A DNA stretch of 64,000 nt from Bdellovibrionales bacterium (GTDB taxonomy: Bacteria > Bdellovibrionota > UBA1018): NCBI GenBank assembly GCA_018266355.1, contig JAFEAP010000012.1, positions 1-64,000 of the forward strand, written 5' to 3'. A program made the position numbers and the translations under genes. The notes under the pieces are model-generated. The model was not told where the DNA came from and did no database searches. It saw only the letters and a program-made list of their open reading frames with translations. Shown in pieces: positions 36,571 to 46,379 of the stretch. Position 1 is the stretch's first letter. Each line of letters opens with the position of its first letter.

Positions 36571-37278
36571 TCAGAAACCGGCCGAGTACACCATTCCGAG
36601 CGAATCGTCGCCCGTTTGGTGGTTGTAGACGACGCCGACTCCGCCGCCCACGTCCTTCGCGACGGACATCGCGATCACGCGATTCACGTGGTCGTAGGTC
36701 GTGCCGAGCGAAGCGCCCATGAGGGCGCTGTTCCACCCCATGTACTGGCTCTCGAAATGCGAGCTGTGCAGGATCGTGCGGGACTCGACCGAGAGGTCGT
36801 CGCCGAGGCGGTAGTGGAGCGTACGCCCCGAGTAAGCCGCGGCGAGGATGCCCGCGACGACCATCGGCGGCGATTTCGAACGGCGGATCTCGTACCAGCT
36901 CGGGATGGCGTCGAGTTCCTGGGCGACTTTGTCCCGGGCGGCGCCGTAGTGGTAGTGCTTCCAGTCCTTCAGCGCGTTTCGCGCCATCTGGCGGAACTCC
37001 TGATAGTACCGGGCCTCGTCGCCTTCCGAGAGGAGCCCGTAGTTCTGCTTCATCTCGTATTCGTTCGCGATGCGGAGGTAGTTCTCCATGCTCGCCCAGC
37101 GCGCTTGGTCGCCAAAGAGCGAGCGATTCCATTCGTTCCCCGCGCCTTCGTAACGAAGGTTCGAGAGATACGAGTTCCCGTCGACGGGCGCGAAGATGCG
37201 AGTTCCGTTCAGGTAAATCGTCGTGAACGCGACCAAAAGGATCAAACAGAGGAGTTGACGCAGAAACTTATGCGACAT
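36571..37278 (-). CDS. Exported protein of unknown function
   Basis: 235 residues from the ATG at 37278 (the frame is open to 37341). The N-terminus is a signal or anchor (KFLRQLLCLILLVAFTTIYL). Then a polar region with many Tyr/Arg/Asp (YLRIANEYEMKQNYGLLSEG) and a helical SPPMVVAGILAAAYSG. The C-terminal third has alternating strands and ends in a Phe (VVYNHQTGDDSLGMVYSAGF), as outer-membrane beta-barrels do. The family is unknown. TAAACT lies 7 nt before the ATG. It converges with the dikinase-like gene. Confidence 0.6.
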   Translation of the reverse strand: MSHKFLRQLLCLILLVAFTTIYLNGTRIFAPVDGNSYLSNLRYEGAGNEWNRSLFGDQARWASMENYLRIANEYEMKQNYGLLSEGDEARYYQEFRQMARNALKDWKHYHYGAARDKVAQELDAIPSWYEIRRSKSPPMVVAGILAAAYSGRTLHYRLGDDLSVESRTILHSSHFESQYMGWNSALMGASLGTTYDHVNRVIAMSVAKDVGGGVGVVYNHQTGDDSLGMVYSAGF

Positions 37279-37285
37279 TCTTCTT

Positions 37286-37291
37286 AGTTTA
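37286..37291 (-). promoter_or_regulatory. -10 box TAAACT, 7 nt before ATG
   Basis: On the minus strand GTGAAA, 17 bp, TAAACT, AAGAAGA, ATG (37278). The -35 matches consensus at 4 of 6 positions. Confidence 0.45.
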
Positions 37292-37418
37292 TCCCGAGAT
37301 TTCGCGGGTTTCACGATGTGTCCGTAAAGACGCGGACACATCGCCCCTCAACTCGCGCACGCGCGAATCGGCGCGGAAGTTAACCGAATCCTAAGGATCT
37401 TCGTGCCCGAAAAACGCG

Positions 37419-37449
37419 AAAAAGCCGCGAAGCCTCGAGGTTTCGCGGC
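37419..37449 (-). terminator. Rho-independent terminator after the ferredoxin gene
   Basis: Minus strand: GCCGCGAA, ACCTCGAGGC, TTCGCGGC, then TTTTT. It lies 34 bp after the ferredoxin stop codon. Confidence 0.85.
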
Positions 37450-37482
37450 AGGACATCTCGCCTACGGTCGGGCCGACTCACG

Positions 37483-37719
37483 TCACAGATCGCCGTCGTT
37501 GCCGATGGCTTCGACCGGGCAGGCTTCCATCGCGGTCTGCGCCTTCTCGAGTTCGTCGGGAGTCGAAGGCTGTTTATAGACGAAGGAGTACCCGTGTTCG
37601 TCGTTGCGCTTGAAGTTCGCCGGGGCTTCCGTGCGACAGGCATCGCAATCGATGCACTGATCGTCGACGTAAAACTTCCCGACCACGTTGTCGGACCACT
37701 TCTTCGTAGAATCTGCCAT
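37483..37719 (-). CDS. Small 4Fe-4S ferredoxin
   Basis: 78 residues. Electron carrier with three clustered Cys (CIDCDACRTEAPANF) and a fourth in CPVEAIG, enough for one 4Fe-4S cluster. The C-terminal EACPVEAIGNDGDL and KQPSTPDELEKAQTAMEACP are typical of this short family. Cytoplasmic; no signal. It is monocistronic with its own terminator. Its partner reductase is unknown, though a ferredoxin-reductase-like gene sits at the right end of the window. Confidence 0.92.
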   Translation of the reverse strand: MADSTKKWSDNVVGKFYVDDQCIDCDACRTEAPANFKRNDEHGYSFVYKQPSTPDELEKAQTAMEACPVEAIGNDGDL

Positions 37720-37872
37720 AGGGAGGGCCCAATCTGCGGCATTTGACGGGCAAAGTCAATAACGGTGGGGACGGGGAATCGAAAAACGACGCGACGGGTT
37801 AATGCTTGAAAATCAAGGAGCTGGGGCCGACGGGGCTTAAGACGGACCTCGTCCGAGCCGATGCGGGAATCA

Positions 37873-37881
37873 TGGTATCCT
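37873..37881 (+). promoter_or_regulatory. Extended -10 box TGGTATCCT
   Basis: TGG then TATCCT (37876-37881), about 44 nt before the GTG at 37925. It shares the TGnTATCCT form seen before three other genes here. Confidence 0.4.
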
Positions 37882-37924
37882 AGAGGTCAACCTGCGAACC
37901 GCTCCCGAGACGAGGCCCGAAAAA

Positions 37925-39088
37925 GTGACCGCCGATTCGAACGCGACGGCCGCGCCGCCGCCCCCGAAGAAGAAGTACAAGATCATCATCAGCGACTGCC
38001 ACCTTTCGGCCGGCCGGTTCTTCGAAGGGCGCGCGAATCCGCACGAGGACTTCCTCCACGACGAGGACATGATCTGCTTCTTCGACCATTTCTCGACCGG
38101 TCCCTACGGTACCCACTCCGACGGCGCTCCCGTCGACGTCGAGCTGATCTTGAACGGAGATTATTTCGACTACCTGAACGTCCCGATCCACGGGGAGTTC
38201 GAGGAGTCGGTGACCGAGTCGATGGCGCTCGCGAAAACGGAAGCGATCTTCAAGGGCCACCCGAAGGTGATGGAGGCGCTCCGCCGGTTCGCTTCGCGGC
38301 CGGGAAAGAAACTCACGTACCTCGTCGGGAACCACGACGCCGAACTTTTTTTCCCGAAGGTCCGCGAACGCATCACGCGCGAATGGGATCCGGAAGGGAA
38401 GTTCCCTTCCGAGAAGGTCGAAGTCGTCGCCGACCGCGACCGCCTCACCTACGAGGGCGGCGTCGAGATCCGTCACGGGAACCAATTCGAGGCCGGGAAC
38501 GCGATGGACTTCGAGGAGCCGCTGCTGACCGATTACGTCGACGAGCCGGTGCTGAAGCAGCCGTGGGGTTCGATCTACGTGCTGAAGATTATCAACCGGA
38601 TGAAATGGGAGCGGAACCACGTCGACAAGGTCCGGCCGGTGAAAGTTTTCGCGCTCTTCGGCCTCATCCTCGACCCGTGGTTCACCCTCCGCTTCCTCGC
38701 GCTTTCGGGCTACTACTTCGTGAAGACCCGTATCGCGGCGATCATGCAGGGACGGTCGCGGTGGGGCGCGACCCTCGACATCCTCCGCCAGGAAACCCAG
38801 CTCTTTCGCGACCTCGAGTACGAGGCGCGCGAACTCCTCGACGCGCGCTCGGACCTGCGAACGGTGATCTTCGGGCACACGCACCGTCCGATGGATAAGA
38901 TATGGCCCGACGGAAAGCAGTACATCAACACGGGCACCTGGACCCGCATGATCAACCTCGATTGGTCCGGCCTCGGCCAGCACCTTCGCCGCACCTTCGC
39001 GTTCGTCGAGATCGACGGTATGCGTTCGCGCTCGGAACTGCGCGAGTGGGTCGGCGAGTACCAGCCTCACCAAGCCTTCCAGATCTAG
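37925..39088 (+). CDS. Calcineurin-like metallophosphoesterase
   Basis: 387 residues from a GTG at 37925. The metal-binding motifs are all present: SDCHLSAGRF (D-x-H), LNGDYFDYL (GD), GNHDAELFF (GNHD), EIRHGNQFE and FGHTHRPM (GHTH). The set resembles LpxH-like enzymes but the protein is about 150 residues longer, with an insertion holding a hydrophobic pair (LFGLILDPWFTLRFLALSGY) that may touch the membrane. Substrate unknown; cleavage of a lipid or nucleotide phosphate ester is plausible. Its stop overlaps that of the next gene on the other strand by 4 bp. Confidence 0.85.
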   Translation: MTADSNATAAPPPPKKKYKIIISDCHLSAGRFFEGRANPHEDFLHDEDMICFFDHFSTGPYGTHSDGAPVDVELILNGDYFDYLNVPIHGEFEESVTESMALAKTEAIFKGHPKVMEALRRFASRPGKKLTYLVGNHDAELFFPKVRERITREWDPEGKFPSEKVEVVADRDRLTYEGGVEIRHGNQFEAGNAMDFEEPLLTDYVDEPVLKQPWGSIYVLKIINRMKWERNHVDKVRPVKVFALFGLILDPWFTLRFLALSGYYFVKTRIAAIMQGRSRWGATLDILRQETQLFRDLEYEARELLDARSDLRTVIFGHTHRPMDKIWPDGKQYINTGTWTRMINLDWSGLGQHLRRTFAFVEIDGMRSRSELREWVGEYQPHQAFQI

Positions 39089-41571
39089 TTCGCGGGGGAC
39101 GGCTTCGCGGGTTTGCTCGACGGATAAGGGTCGTCGTCGATGCCGAAGCGGTTCGAGGCGACCGGCCCGTAGCGATCGGTCGTACGCGAGTAGGCGATCG
39201 AAAGGTTATAGAACTCCCCGCGCCGCAGGTCGCGCGAGAGTTTCGCGGTGAGGAGGTCGAGGGAGTCCGGGTCGAGGAGGATCTCGTTCTCCCCGGCGCG
39301 GAAGCGGTGGTTCCGGTTGTTCACGGCGACTTCGGCGAGTCGGAGTTGCTTCTTGAGGCCGGTGACCTGGAAGAGACGGAAGAAGACGTTCTCGGGATCG
39401 TGGGAGAGGGTGAAACGGAGTTTCTTCACGCCGCCCGGACCGGCATCGACGTGGATCTCCTTCACGACCGCCTCGGAATCCTGTTTCAACCGCTGGTTAT
39501 AGGTCTCGAAGCCGAGTTCGCGGTCGGTGTTCGTGAGCGCCTTCTCGACGGATGTGACCGTCTTCCCGCGCTCTTGGATCCGGCCGAAAGCGACGTTTTG
39601 GGCGGTCACGAAATAGTCGACGAGGCGCGAGGGAATCGTGTCGAAGAGGATGTTCGTGAGCGGTTCGACGCCGTAACGGCTCGCGAACACGCCTTGGAGC
39701 GCGCGGAAGAGTTCCGGCGCGGTCGCGCCCGCGTCGAGCGCCGTCCGGGCCGTGGCCCAGGCCTCGATGAAGGAGGTCGCCCGGTCGAGGCCGAGGTACT
39801 TTCGGGCGAGGTCTTCGACCGTCGCGCGGTCGGTGCGGAGGAACGCGCCGACTTCCTCGAGCGAGAGCGAATATCCGTAATAGAAGGAGGAGCGGCCGTA
39901 CCACTGGCGGTTCGGGTTCAAAAACCAGCGTTTCCCCGGCTTGTGGGCGGCGGCGTCCGGCAGGAGGTCGGGTTTTCGGAGGAATTTCTCCATGTCGCCG
40001 ATGTAGCGGTTCAGCTCGCGCGATCCCGTGTTCGAGTCTTCGCGCGTGATTTCGGCGATCACGAAGATCGATTCGGGGTCGTTCTTCGCGTAGAGCTCGG
40101 AGTCCATGTAGAGCGTCATGCGACGCACGCCGTTTTCGGTCGCGGCACCGAATACGGTCTTCTGCTGTTTCTTCTTCTCGCGCACGGCTTCGAGGAGGTG
40201 GTGGGTTCCGTCGGGCAGTTCGAGGGTCGCTTCGAGCGATTCGCGTTTGCGGTTGAAATCGAGGCGGAGCAGGCCCGCGAGGTCGACGCGCACGGAGTTC
40301 GCTGCCGTGTAGCGTTCGCCGTCCCGGCTGAGGAGTTTTTCGACCGGTTTCGAGGTGTCGCCGACGAGACCGCCGGTGATGCCTTCGGACTCGGCGAATT
40401 TCCCGAGTACGGCCTTGTGGAAAGCGGCTTTTCCCGTCGGATCGTCGAGGTCGTAGCGGTAAACGACGTCGAACTGGTCGGAACGGATGTGGCTCGACTC
40501 GAAATCGAACGGAACGAGGTTCAGGTTCCATTTCGCGACGTGATCGATCTCGACCGGCGTCCCCTTGAAGAGCATCACGCCGTCGTAGACGTTTTTGCGT
40601 TCGATCCCGATCTTGATGCTGCCCTTCGTGCCTTTTTCCTTCAGGCGGGTGAGTTTCACGCGGGCGTGACGGGCGTCTTCGCGGAGGACCGAGATCTGGT
40701 AGCGGCCGTGAAGGAGGACCGTGCCGCGGAGGTCGATGCCCGCGTGCAGGACGTTCAGCGTCGGGATGACCTTCAATCCCGCGCTCACGCCGACCTCGAC
40801 CTGGCCGTCGAAGGCGTAGCCGAGGATTTCGCCGTCCTTCATCTTCGAAACGTCGCGCCGGTGGAGCGGGACGCGGAACGGGAAGGCGACGAGGTTCGGC
40901 AGCCTCGAGAACCGCGCGCGGATCGAAGGATCGACGAACGCGATCGGGATGTCCGGATTCAATTCGGAAAGGTCCGGGTCGGGCGAGGGCTCGGGTTTCG
41001 GTTCGCCGGCGGTGCGCGACTTGTCCGCGGCGGCGCCGATCTCGGCGTCGATCCGCGCTTGCTTCGCGAGGACGCGGGCGGAGGGTTCCTTCTTGAAATC
41101 GAGCGCGCGGACTTGGCGGACGTTCGTCCACTCGATCGAAGCTTGGGGTTCGAAGACGAGCCCGATGTACGGCGTGCCGAGGCCGGAAGTCTGCACGTCT
41201 TCCGTCCAGGTGGTGATTTTCGAGAGCGGGCGCGATTCGGCCTGGATCTTCACGCGGTCGATCACCGTGTAGGTGTTCAAGAGGTCGAAGTTATCGAGCA
41301 CGTCGCGGCGGACTTCGACGCCGAGTTTCGAGTTGCCCGGAAACTTGAAGAGTTCGGCGTCGAGCTTGTCGAGGCTGTCGAAGAGCGCGGAAGAAAGCTC
41401 GACGAAAGTGTGGTCGGCGGCGTTGTGAAGCGAACGCCAGAGGCGCTCGGGCCACGGCTTCGGAAGTTCGGGGTCGTCCGTCGCGAAAGCGAGCGTGGAT
41501 AGGGCGAGTCCCGTCCCGAGGACGAGAGCGCCGAATCCGCTCCGAGTTTTCGCGATTCGCTTAAAAAACAT
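39085..41571 (-). CDS. Large exported protein of unknown function
   Basis: 828 residues. Signal peptide MFFKRIAKTRSGFGALVLGT then GLALSTLAFA. The mature protein is rich in predicted beta-strand with charged loops, has a Pro/Glu linker (EPKPEPSPDPDLSELNPDIP) near residue 200 and no Cys, no transmembrane helices and no catalytic motif that I recognise. The last 90 residues look like a compact beta-domain (VAVNNRNHRFRAGENEILLD) with a Pro/Ser tail. Size and lack of known domain suggest a lineage-specific envelope or surface protein. AAGG lies a few nt before the ATG. Confidence 0.65.
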   Translation of the reverse strand: MFFKRIAKTRSGFGALVLGTGLALSTLAFATDDPELPKPWPERLWRSLHNAADHTFVELSSALFDSLDKLDAELFKFPGNSKLGVEVRRDVLDNFDLLNTYTVIDRVKIQAESRPLSKITTWTEDVQTSGLGTPYIGLVFEPQASIEWTNVRQVRALDFKKEPSARVLAKQARIDAEIGAAADKSRTAGEPKPEPSPDPDLSELNPDIPIAFVDPSIRARFSRLPNLVAFPFRVPLHRRDVSKMKDGEILGYAFDGQVEVGVSAGLKVIPTLNVLHAGIDLRGTVLLHGRYQISVLREDARHARVKLTRLKEKGTKGSIKIGIERKNVYDGVMLFKGTPVEIDHVAKWNLNLVPFDFESSHIRSDQFDVVYRYDLDDPTGKAAFHKAVLGKFAESEGITGGLVGDTSKPVEKLLSRDGERYTAANSVRVDLAGLLRLDFNRKRESLEATLELPDGTHHLLEAVREKKKQQKTVFGAATENGVRRMTLYMDSELYAKNDPESIFVIAEITREDSNTGSRELNRYIGDMEKFLRKPDLLPDAAAHKPGKRWFLNPNRQWYGRSSFYYGYSLSLEEVGAFLRTDRATVEDLARKYLGLDRATSFIEAWATARTALDAGATAPELFRALQGVFASRYGVEPLTNILFDTIPSRLVDYFVTAQNVAFGRIQERGKTVTSVEKALTNTDRELGFETYNQRLKQDSEAVVKEIHVDAGPGGVKKLRFTLSHDPENVFFRLFQVTGLKKQLRLAEVAVNNRNHRFRAGENEILLDPDSLDLLTAKLSRDLRRGEFYNLSIAYSRTTDRYGPVASNRFGIDDDPYPSSKPAKPSPAN

Positions 41572-41737
41572 GACCTTAGCCTTGCCGAGACCCTTCTTAA
41601 CAGAGCACAGACAGTGCCACCCCCTGTCAAATCAACTCGAATAGGTGCGATCCCGAGGGATTTCGGGGGGTTCGGAGTGTCTAAATCCTGAGGGGGCGTC
41701 AACTAAACGGCCGAAAGAGCCGAAAGGTACGGTTGAG

Positions 41738-42418
41738 ATGCCTCGGAAATTCGCCGTGCTCAAACAGTTCACCCAAGACTTGAACCGCCTCCTTCGGGAA
41801 GCGGAAACGGGGTTCGAGCGTCTGCGCACTCAGAAGAATCCAACCCAAGCCGAGATCCTCGCCGTTTACCGTCCGGTGCACAGCTTGAAAGGCATCTGCG
41901 GAATGGTCGAGGAAACGAAACTCCTCGTGCGCGCCTTCCACGCCCTCGAAGAAACGCTGCCGCCGCTCGTGCCGGTGCGCGCGGTGAAGGCGAAAGGAAC
42001 CGCCGCGGAAAAGCCGGATTGGACGGCGATCGCTTCGGCGACGTTCCAGATGGCTCGCGAAGTCGAACGCATCCTCGTCGCGAAACTCGAACTCTGGCAG
42101 AAGCTCGGCGCGGACGACAACGAATCGCGCGGTCTTCTCGTCGCTTTCGTCGAGAACGGCACCGAAGTGCGCGCTTGGATCGCGATCACGAATCTTCTCG
42201 GCCTCGTCGATCCGGCCGAAGTCCGCGACGAACCCGTCGTCGGAACCGCCGGTCCGGACGCTTCCGAGGCCCTCCTCGTCGAGACGGCCGACGGCCCCGT
42301 CGCGGTCTACTTCCGTGAAATTCTCACCACCTGTACCCGCCTCGAAGCCGTGCAACAGGGCGTTCCGATGGCGTTCAAAGACTGGTGGACGGCGTACCGT
42401 AAATCGAACGCGGCGTAG
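41738..42418 (+). CDS. Hpt-domain protein
   Basis: 226 residues from the ATG at 41738. Residues about 5-70 follow the histidine-phosphotransfer pattern of CheA P1 domains: QDLNRLLREAETGFERLRTQ, then VYRPVHSLKGICGMVEETKL with the phosphoacceptor His in HSLKG, then FHALEETLPPL. No kinase or receiver domain is attached. The C-terminal 120 residues are an unknown helical domain. It may be a stand-alone phosphotransfer protein. The usual HSxKG with a following Gly is kept, so phosphorylation is likely possible. It lies 74 bp before sdhC. Confidence 0.7.
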   Translation: MPRKFAVLKQFTQDLNRLLREAETGFERLRTQKNPTQAEILAVYRPVHSLKGICGMVEETKLLVRAFHALEETLPPLVPVRAVKAKGTAAEKPDWTAIASATFQMAREVERILVAKLELWQKLGADDNESRGLLVAFVENGTEVRAWIAITNLLGLVDPAEVRDEPVVGTAGPDASEALLVETADGPVAVYFREILTTCTRLEAVQQGVPMAFKDWWTAYRKSNAA

Positions 42419-42475
42419 CCGAGTATTTCTGTCTCGGCGTAACGATTGATGCGATCCGTCAGGCCGCGCATTTGA

Positions 42476-42492
42476 TATCCTTTGGATATCCT
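42476..42492 (+). promoter_or_regulatory. Doubled TATCCT upstream of sdhC
   Basis: TATCCT at 42476-42481 (preceded by TGA, an extended -10) and again at 42487-42492, directly against the ATG at 42493. The two lie in a direct repeat, GATATCC(T). The first is placed for a leaderless transcript. Confidence 0.45.
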
Positions 42493-43179
42493 ATGAAAAC
42501 CTCGTTTCTCTCGTCTTCGGTCGCCAAGAAGTTCGGGATGGCGCTCACCGGTCTCCTCCTCGTGGGATTCCTGGTCATGCACCTTTCCGGCAACCTGCTG
42601 CTCTACTCGTCGGACCCGACGTTCTTCAACGCGTACGCCGAGAAGCTCGCGAGCTTCGGTTATCTTCTCTACGCGGCCGAGGTCGGACTGGTCGCCTTCG
42701 TCCTCTTCCACGCGGTGACGGGCATTCGCCTCGCCCTCCTTCGGAAGTCGGCGAAACCGGCGAAGTACGCCGTGAATCAGTCGAAGGGCGGCGCTTCGAA
42801 GTGGGGATTCGCGGCGAACAATATGGCGATCACGGGCACGATCCTGCTCGTCTTCCTCATCCTGCACGTGAAGCACTTCAAATTCGGCCCGGGCATCGCC
42901 GACGGCTACGTCACGGAACTTTCCGGCGGCACCCAAGCGCGCGACCTCTACCGCTACGTGAACGAGGAGTTCAAGGAGCCGAAAGAGGTGATCCTCTACA
43001 CCGCGGCGCTGATCTTCCTCGGGTTCCACCTGCGCCACGGCGTTTGGTCCGGGCTCCAGAGCCTCGGGCTGACGAAGCAAACGAACTCGAAGGCGCTCTA
43101 CGTCGTCGGCGGTTTGCTCGCGCTTCTCCTCGCCGTCGGATTCATCTCCATCCCGGCCTACATCTACTTCTTCCACTGA
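42493..43179 (+). CDS. sdhC: Succinate dehydrogenase cytochrome b558 subunit
   Basis: 228 residues. Five hydrophobic segments with spaced His ([49 protein letters not shown]), the pattern of the single-subunit b-type cytochrome anchors that carry two haems (b558 type). It binds the SdhAB catalytic dimer to the inner membrane and passes electrons to quinone. There is no sdhD; this anchor type does without. It is first in sdhCAB; sdhA follows after 10 bp. Confidence 0.92.
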   Translation: MKTSFLSSSVAKKFGMALTGLLLVGFLVMHLSGNLLLYSSDPTFFNAYAEKLASFGYLLYAAEVGLVAFVLFHAVTGIRLALLRKSAKPAKYAVNQSKGGASKWGFAANNMAITGTILLVFLILHVKHFKFGPGIADGYVTELSGGTQARDLYRYVNEEFKEPKEVILYTAALIFLGFHLRHGVWSGLQSLGLTKQTNSKALYVVGGLLALLLAVGFISIPAYIYFFH

Positions 43180-43189
43180 GACGAGACAC

Positions 43190-45127
43190 ATGGACATCAA
43201 ACTCGACGCAAAAAGTCCCCAAGGCCCGATCGAGAACCGGTGGGCGAAATTCAAAGGCGAGATGAAACTCGTTAGCCCTGCGAACAAACGGAAGCACACC
43301 GTGATCGTCGTCGGCACCGGACTCGCCGGCGGCGCGGCCGCCGCTTCGTTGGGCGAGCAGGGCTACCAGGTGAAGTCGTTCTGCATCTCCGATTCCCCGC
43401 GGCGCGCGCACTCGATCGCGGCCCAGGGCGGGATAAACGCCGCGAAGGGCTACATGAACGACGGCGACTCCGTTTACCGCCTCTTCTACGAGACGGTGAA
43501 GGGCGGCGACTACCGCTCGCGTGAGTCGAACGTGCACCGCCTCGCCGAAGTCTCCCGCGACATCATCGATCAGTCGGTCGCGGCCGGCGTCCCGTTCGCC
43601 CGCGAATATTCGGGCGAACTCGCGAACCGCTCCTTCGGCGGCACGCAGGTTTCCCGCACCTTCTACGCCCGCGGCCAGACCGGTCAGCAGCTCCTCATCG
43701 GCGCCTACCAAGCGATGATGCGCCAAGTGGACGAGGGCACCGTGAAGATGCACACCTTCCGCGAGATGCTCGACCTCGTCATCGTCGACGGGAAGGCGCG
43801 CGGGATCATCGTGCGGAACCTCCTCACCGGCGAGATCGAACGTCACGTCGCGGACGCGGTCGTCCTCGCGACCGGCGGTTACGGCCGCGTCTTCTTCCTC
43901 TCGACGAACGCCTTCAATTCGAACTGCACGGCCGCATGGCGCGCGCACAAACGAGGCGCGCTCTTCGGCAATCCCTGCTTCACGCAGATCCATCCGACCT
44001 GCATCCCCGTCTCGGGCGATCACCAGTCGAAGCTGACCCTCATGTCCGAGTCGCTTCGGAACGACGGACGCGTCTGGGTTCCGAAGAAGAAGGAAGACTG
44101 CGGCAAGCACCCGAACGAGATCAAGGACGAGGACCGCGATTATTACCTCGAGCGCCGTTATCCGACGTTCGGTAACCTCGTTCCGCGCGACGTGGCGTCG
44201 CGCGCGGCGAAGGTCGTTTGCGACGAAGGCCGCGGCGTCGGCGAATCGAAACGCGCCGTCTACCTCGACTTCCGCGACGCGATCAAACGCGTCGGCGAGA
44301 ACGTGATCCGCGAGAAGTACGGAAACCTTTTCGACATGTATCACGAGATCACGAACGAGAATCCGTACCAGGTCCCGATGCGGATCTATCCCGCCGTCCA
44401 CTACACGATGGGCGGACTTTGGGTCGATTACTCGCTCATGTCGAACATCCCGGGCCTCTTCGTCCTCGGCGAAGCGAACTTCTCCGACCACGGCGCGAAC
44501 CGCCTCGGCGCCTCGGCGCTCATGCAGGGACTCGCCGACGGTTACTTCGTCATCCCGTACACGCTCACGAACTACCTCGGTTCGGGCAAGCTCGAAAAGG
44601 TCGACGTCGGCCACGACGCGTTCGCGAAGGCCGAAGGCGACACGAACAAGCGCCTCGAATCGATCGTCGCGCGCGCGAAAGTCGGCGGAGCCCGGACGGT
44701 CCTCGAGATCTATCGCGACCTCGGCACGACGATGTGGGAATACGTCGGGATGGAACGGACGGATGCCGGTCTGAAGACCGCGATCACGAAGATCCAAGCG
44801 CTCCGCAAGGAATTCGCCGCGGGCTTCAAGCTCGTGCTCCCGAACGGCGTGAAGGAGCGGAACCAGCTCCTCGAAGTCGCGCTCCGGGTCGAGGACTTCC
44901 TCGAACTCGGCGAACTCATGGCGATCGACGCGCTCGATCGCCGCGAGAGCTGCGGCGGGCACTTCCGCGCGGAATCGCAGACGGAAGACGGGGAGGCGAA
45001 ACGCGACGACGAAAACTTCGCGCACGTCTCGGCCTGGCAGTACACCGGTGATCCCTCGAAACCGGCGCTCCATAAGGAGAAGCTCGTGTTCGAGTACGTC
45101 CATCCGACCACGCGGTCCTACAAGTAA
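43190..45127 (+). CDS. sdhA: Succinate dehydrogenase flavoprotein subunit
   Basis: 645 residues. FAD-binding [17 protein letters not shown] and the flavinylation motif with His in [15 protein letters not shown]. Active-site marks: [48 protein letters not shown] (the HGANRLG signature). The C-terminus has [12 protein letters not shown]. It oxidises succinate to fumarate, or the reverse. The long C-terminal form fits the b558-type enzymes of Bacteroidota, epsilon- and delta-type bacteria. Cytoplasmic side of the membrane. Confidence 0.95.
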   Translation: MDIKLDAKSPQGPIENRWAKFKGEMKLVSPANKRKHTVIVVGTGLAGGAAAASLGEQGYQVKSFCISDSPRRAHSIAAQGGINAAKGYMNDGDSVYRLFYETVKGGDYRSRESNVHRLAEVSRDIIDQSVAAGVPFAREYSGELANRSFGGTQVSRTFYARGQTGQQLLIGAYQAMMRQVDEGTVKMHTFREMLDLVIVDGKARGIIVRNLLTGEIERHVADAVVLATGGYGRVFFLSTNAFNSNCTAAWRAHKRGALFGNPCFTQIHPTCIPVSGDHQSKLTLMSESLRNDGRVWVPKKKEDCGKHPNEIKDEDRDYYLERRYPTFGNLVPRDVASRAAKVVCDEGRGVGESKRAVYLDFRDAIKRVGENVIREKYGNLFDMYHEITNENPYQVPMRIYPAVHYTMGGLWVDYSLMSNIPGLFVLGEANFSDHGANRLGASALMQGLADGYFVIPYTLTNYLGSGKLEKVDVGHDAFAKAEGDTNKRLESIVARAKVGGARTVLEIYRDLGTTMWEYVGMERTDAGLKTAITKIQALRKEFAAGFKLVLPNGVKERNQLLEVALRVEDFLELGELMAIDALDRRESCGGHFRAESQTEDGEAKRDDENFAHVSAWQYTGDPSKPALHKEKLVFEYVHPTTRSYK

Positions 45128-45153
45128 TTCGGCAAAGGCAGAAGGAATCGAAA

Positions 45154-45954
45154 ATGTCGAAATCGACGGATAAAAAACCGATGAACATCACCTTCAAACT
45201 CTGGCGCCAGAAGGACGCGAAGTCCGAAGGCGCCTTCGAGACCCACGCGCTCGGCGGCGTTTCGCCCGACATGAGCTTCCTCGAGGCGATGGACCTCCTG
45301 AACGACGACCTCACGAAGAAGGGGATCGCCCCGATCGAATTCGAGAGCGATTGTCGCGAGGGGATCTGCGGGACTTGTTCCTGCGTGATCAACGGCCAGG
45401 CGCACGGACCGGAGCGGGGCGCGGCGACTTGCCAGCTCTACATGCGGAACTTCAAGGACGGCGACACCCTCGTCGTCGAACCGTGGCGCGCGGCCGCGTT
45501 CCCGGTGATCAAGGACCTCGTCGTCGATCGCGGCGCGTTCGACCGGATCATCCAGGTCGGCGGCTACACCGGCGCGAAGACCGGACCGCACGCCGACGCG
45601 AACGCGATGCTGGTCGCGAAACCCGACGCCGACCAAGCGATGGACGCCGCGGCTTGCATCGGGTGCGGCGCTTGCGTCGCGGCTTGCCCGAATTCTTCCG
45701 CTTCGCTCTTCGTCTCGGCGAAGATCTCCCACCTCGCGATGCTTCCGCAGGGGCATCCGCTCCGCGAACGTCGCGTGCTTCGCATGGTCGATCAGATGGA
45801 CCAGGAAGGATTCGGTCACTGCACGAACATCGGCGAATGCCAGTCGGCTTGCCCGAAGGACATCAAGATCGACTTCATCGCGCAGATGCGCCGCGAGTAC
45901 GTGAAAGCCGTGATGAACTATCGGCCGGAGTCGGCTTCCGGCGGGACGGGCTGA
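45154..45954 (+). CDS. sdhB: Succinate dehydrogenase iron-sulfur subunit
   Basis: 266 residues. 2Fe-2S ligands in CREGICGTCSCVINGQ followed by CQLYM; 4Fe-4S and 3Fe-4S motifs in CIGCGACVAACPNSSASLF and GHCTNIGECQSACPKDIKI. It carries electrons from the flavoprotein to the haem anchor. AAGGAA lies 8 nt before the ATG, and the gap to sdhA is 26 bp, so all three sdh genes form an operon. Confidence 0.95.
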   Translation: MSKSTDKKPMNITFKLWRQKDAKSEGAFETHALGGVSPDMSFLEAMDLLNDDLTKKGIAPIEFESDCREGICGTCSCVINGQAHGPERGAATCQLYMRNFKDGDTLVVEPWRAAAFPVIKDLVVDRGAFDRIIQVGGYTGAKTGPHADANAMLVAKPDADQAMDAAACIGCGACVAACPNSSASLFVSAKISHLAMLPQGHPLRERRVLRMVDQMDQEGFGHCTNIGECQSACPKDIKIDFIAQMRREYVKAVMNYRPESASGGTG

Positions 45955-45960
45955 GCCGGC

Positions 45961-46320
45961 TTGGCATCCTGGCTACGTAAAACCTTGAAGATCTCGGGCG
46001 CGCTCGTCGCGCTCGGGATCTTCGCCGTTTTCGGGCTCTATTTCTGGTGGGGGCGCCACGATGCCGCGCGGATCGCGCGGCTGCACGCGTGCATCGACCG
46101 CGAGACCCCGGCTTGGAAGGAGAAGCTTCGGCTCGGCGAGGTAGAACTCGGCGAGCCCGAGTTCTACCTCGATCCGGTCGAGGGCGAGGAGACGGCGATC
46201 TTCCCGTTCCTTCACGGCGGACATCCCGTCGCCCATCGCGCGCTTCGCGTGACGACGAAGGGCGAGTTCGACGGATCCGACGTCGCGGTTTGCGAGGCGA
46301 AGGAAGCGCTCGTCGATTAG
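45961..46320 (+). CDS. Small membrane-anchored protein, unknown function
   Basis: 119 residues from a TTG at 45961, 7 bp after sdhB. A hydrophobic helix at about 10-30 (KISGALVALGIFAVFGLYFW) is followed by a periplasmic domain with two Cys (LHACIDRE, VAVCEAKE) that could pair, and a charged rest (GEVELGEPEFYLDPVEGEE). Not recognised. Co-transcription with sdhCAB suggests a link to that enzyme or its assembly, but there is no known family to support it. Confidence 0.55.
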   Translation: MASWLRKTLKISGALVALGIFAVFGLYFWWGRHDAARIARLHACIDRETPAWKEKLRLGEVELGEPEFYLDPVEGEETAIFPFLHGGHPVAHRALRVTTKGEFDGSDVAVCEAKEALVD

Positions 46321-46379
46321 TTCGGTGACGCGAAGCGTCGTGGCACATCTCTCGCTCTATAGGGAAGTGTAGGCAGTTC

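Noticed and set aside
38902..41502. 866-codon plus-strand frame opposite the large exported orphan
   Set aside because: Antisense shadow; it overlaps the metallophosphoesterase gene, and only the minus-strand frame has a signal peptide.
43142..45103. 653-codon minus-strand frame opposite sdhA
   Set aside because: Antisense shadow of a certain gene.
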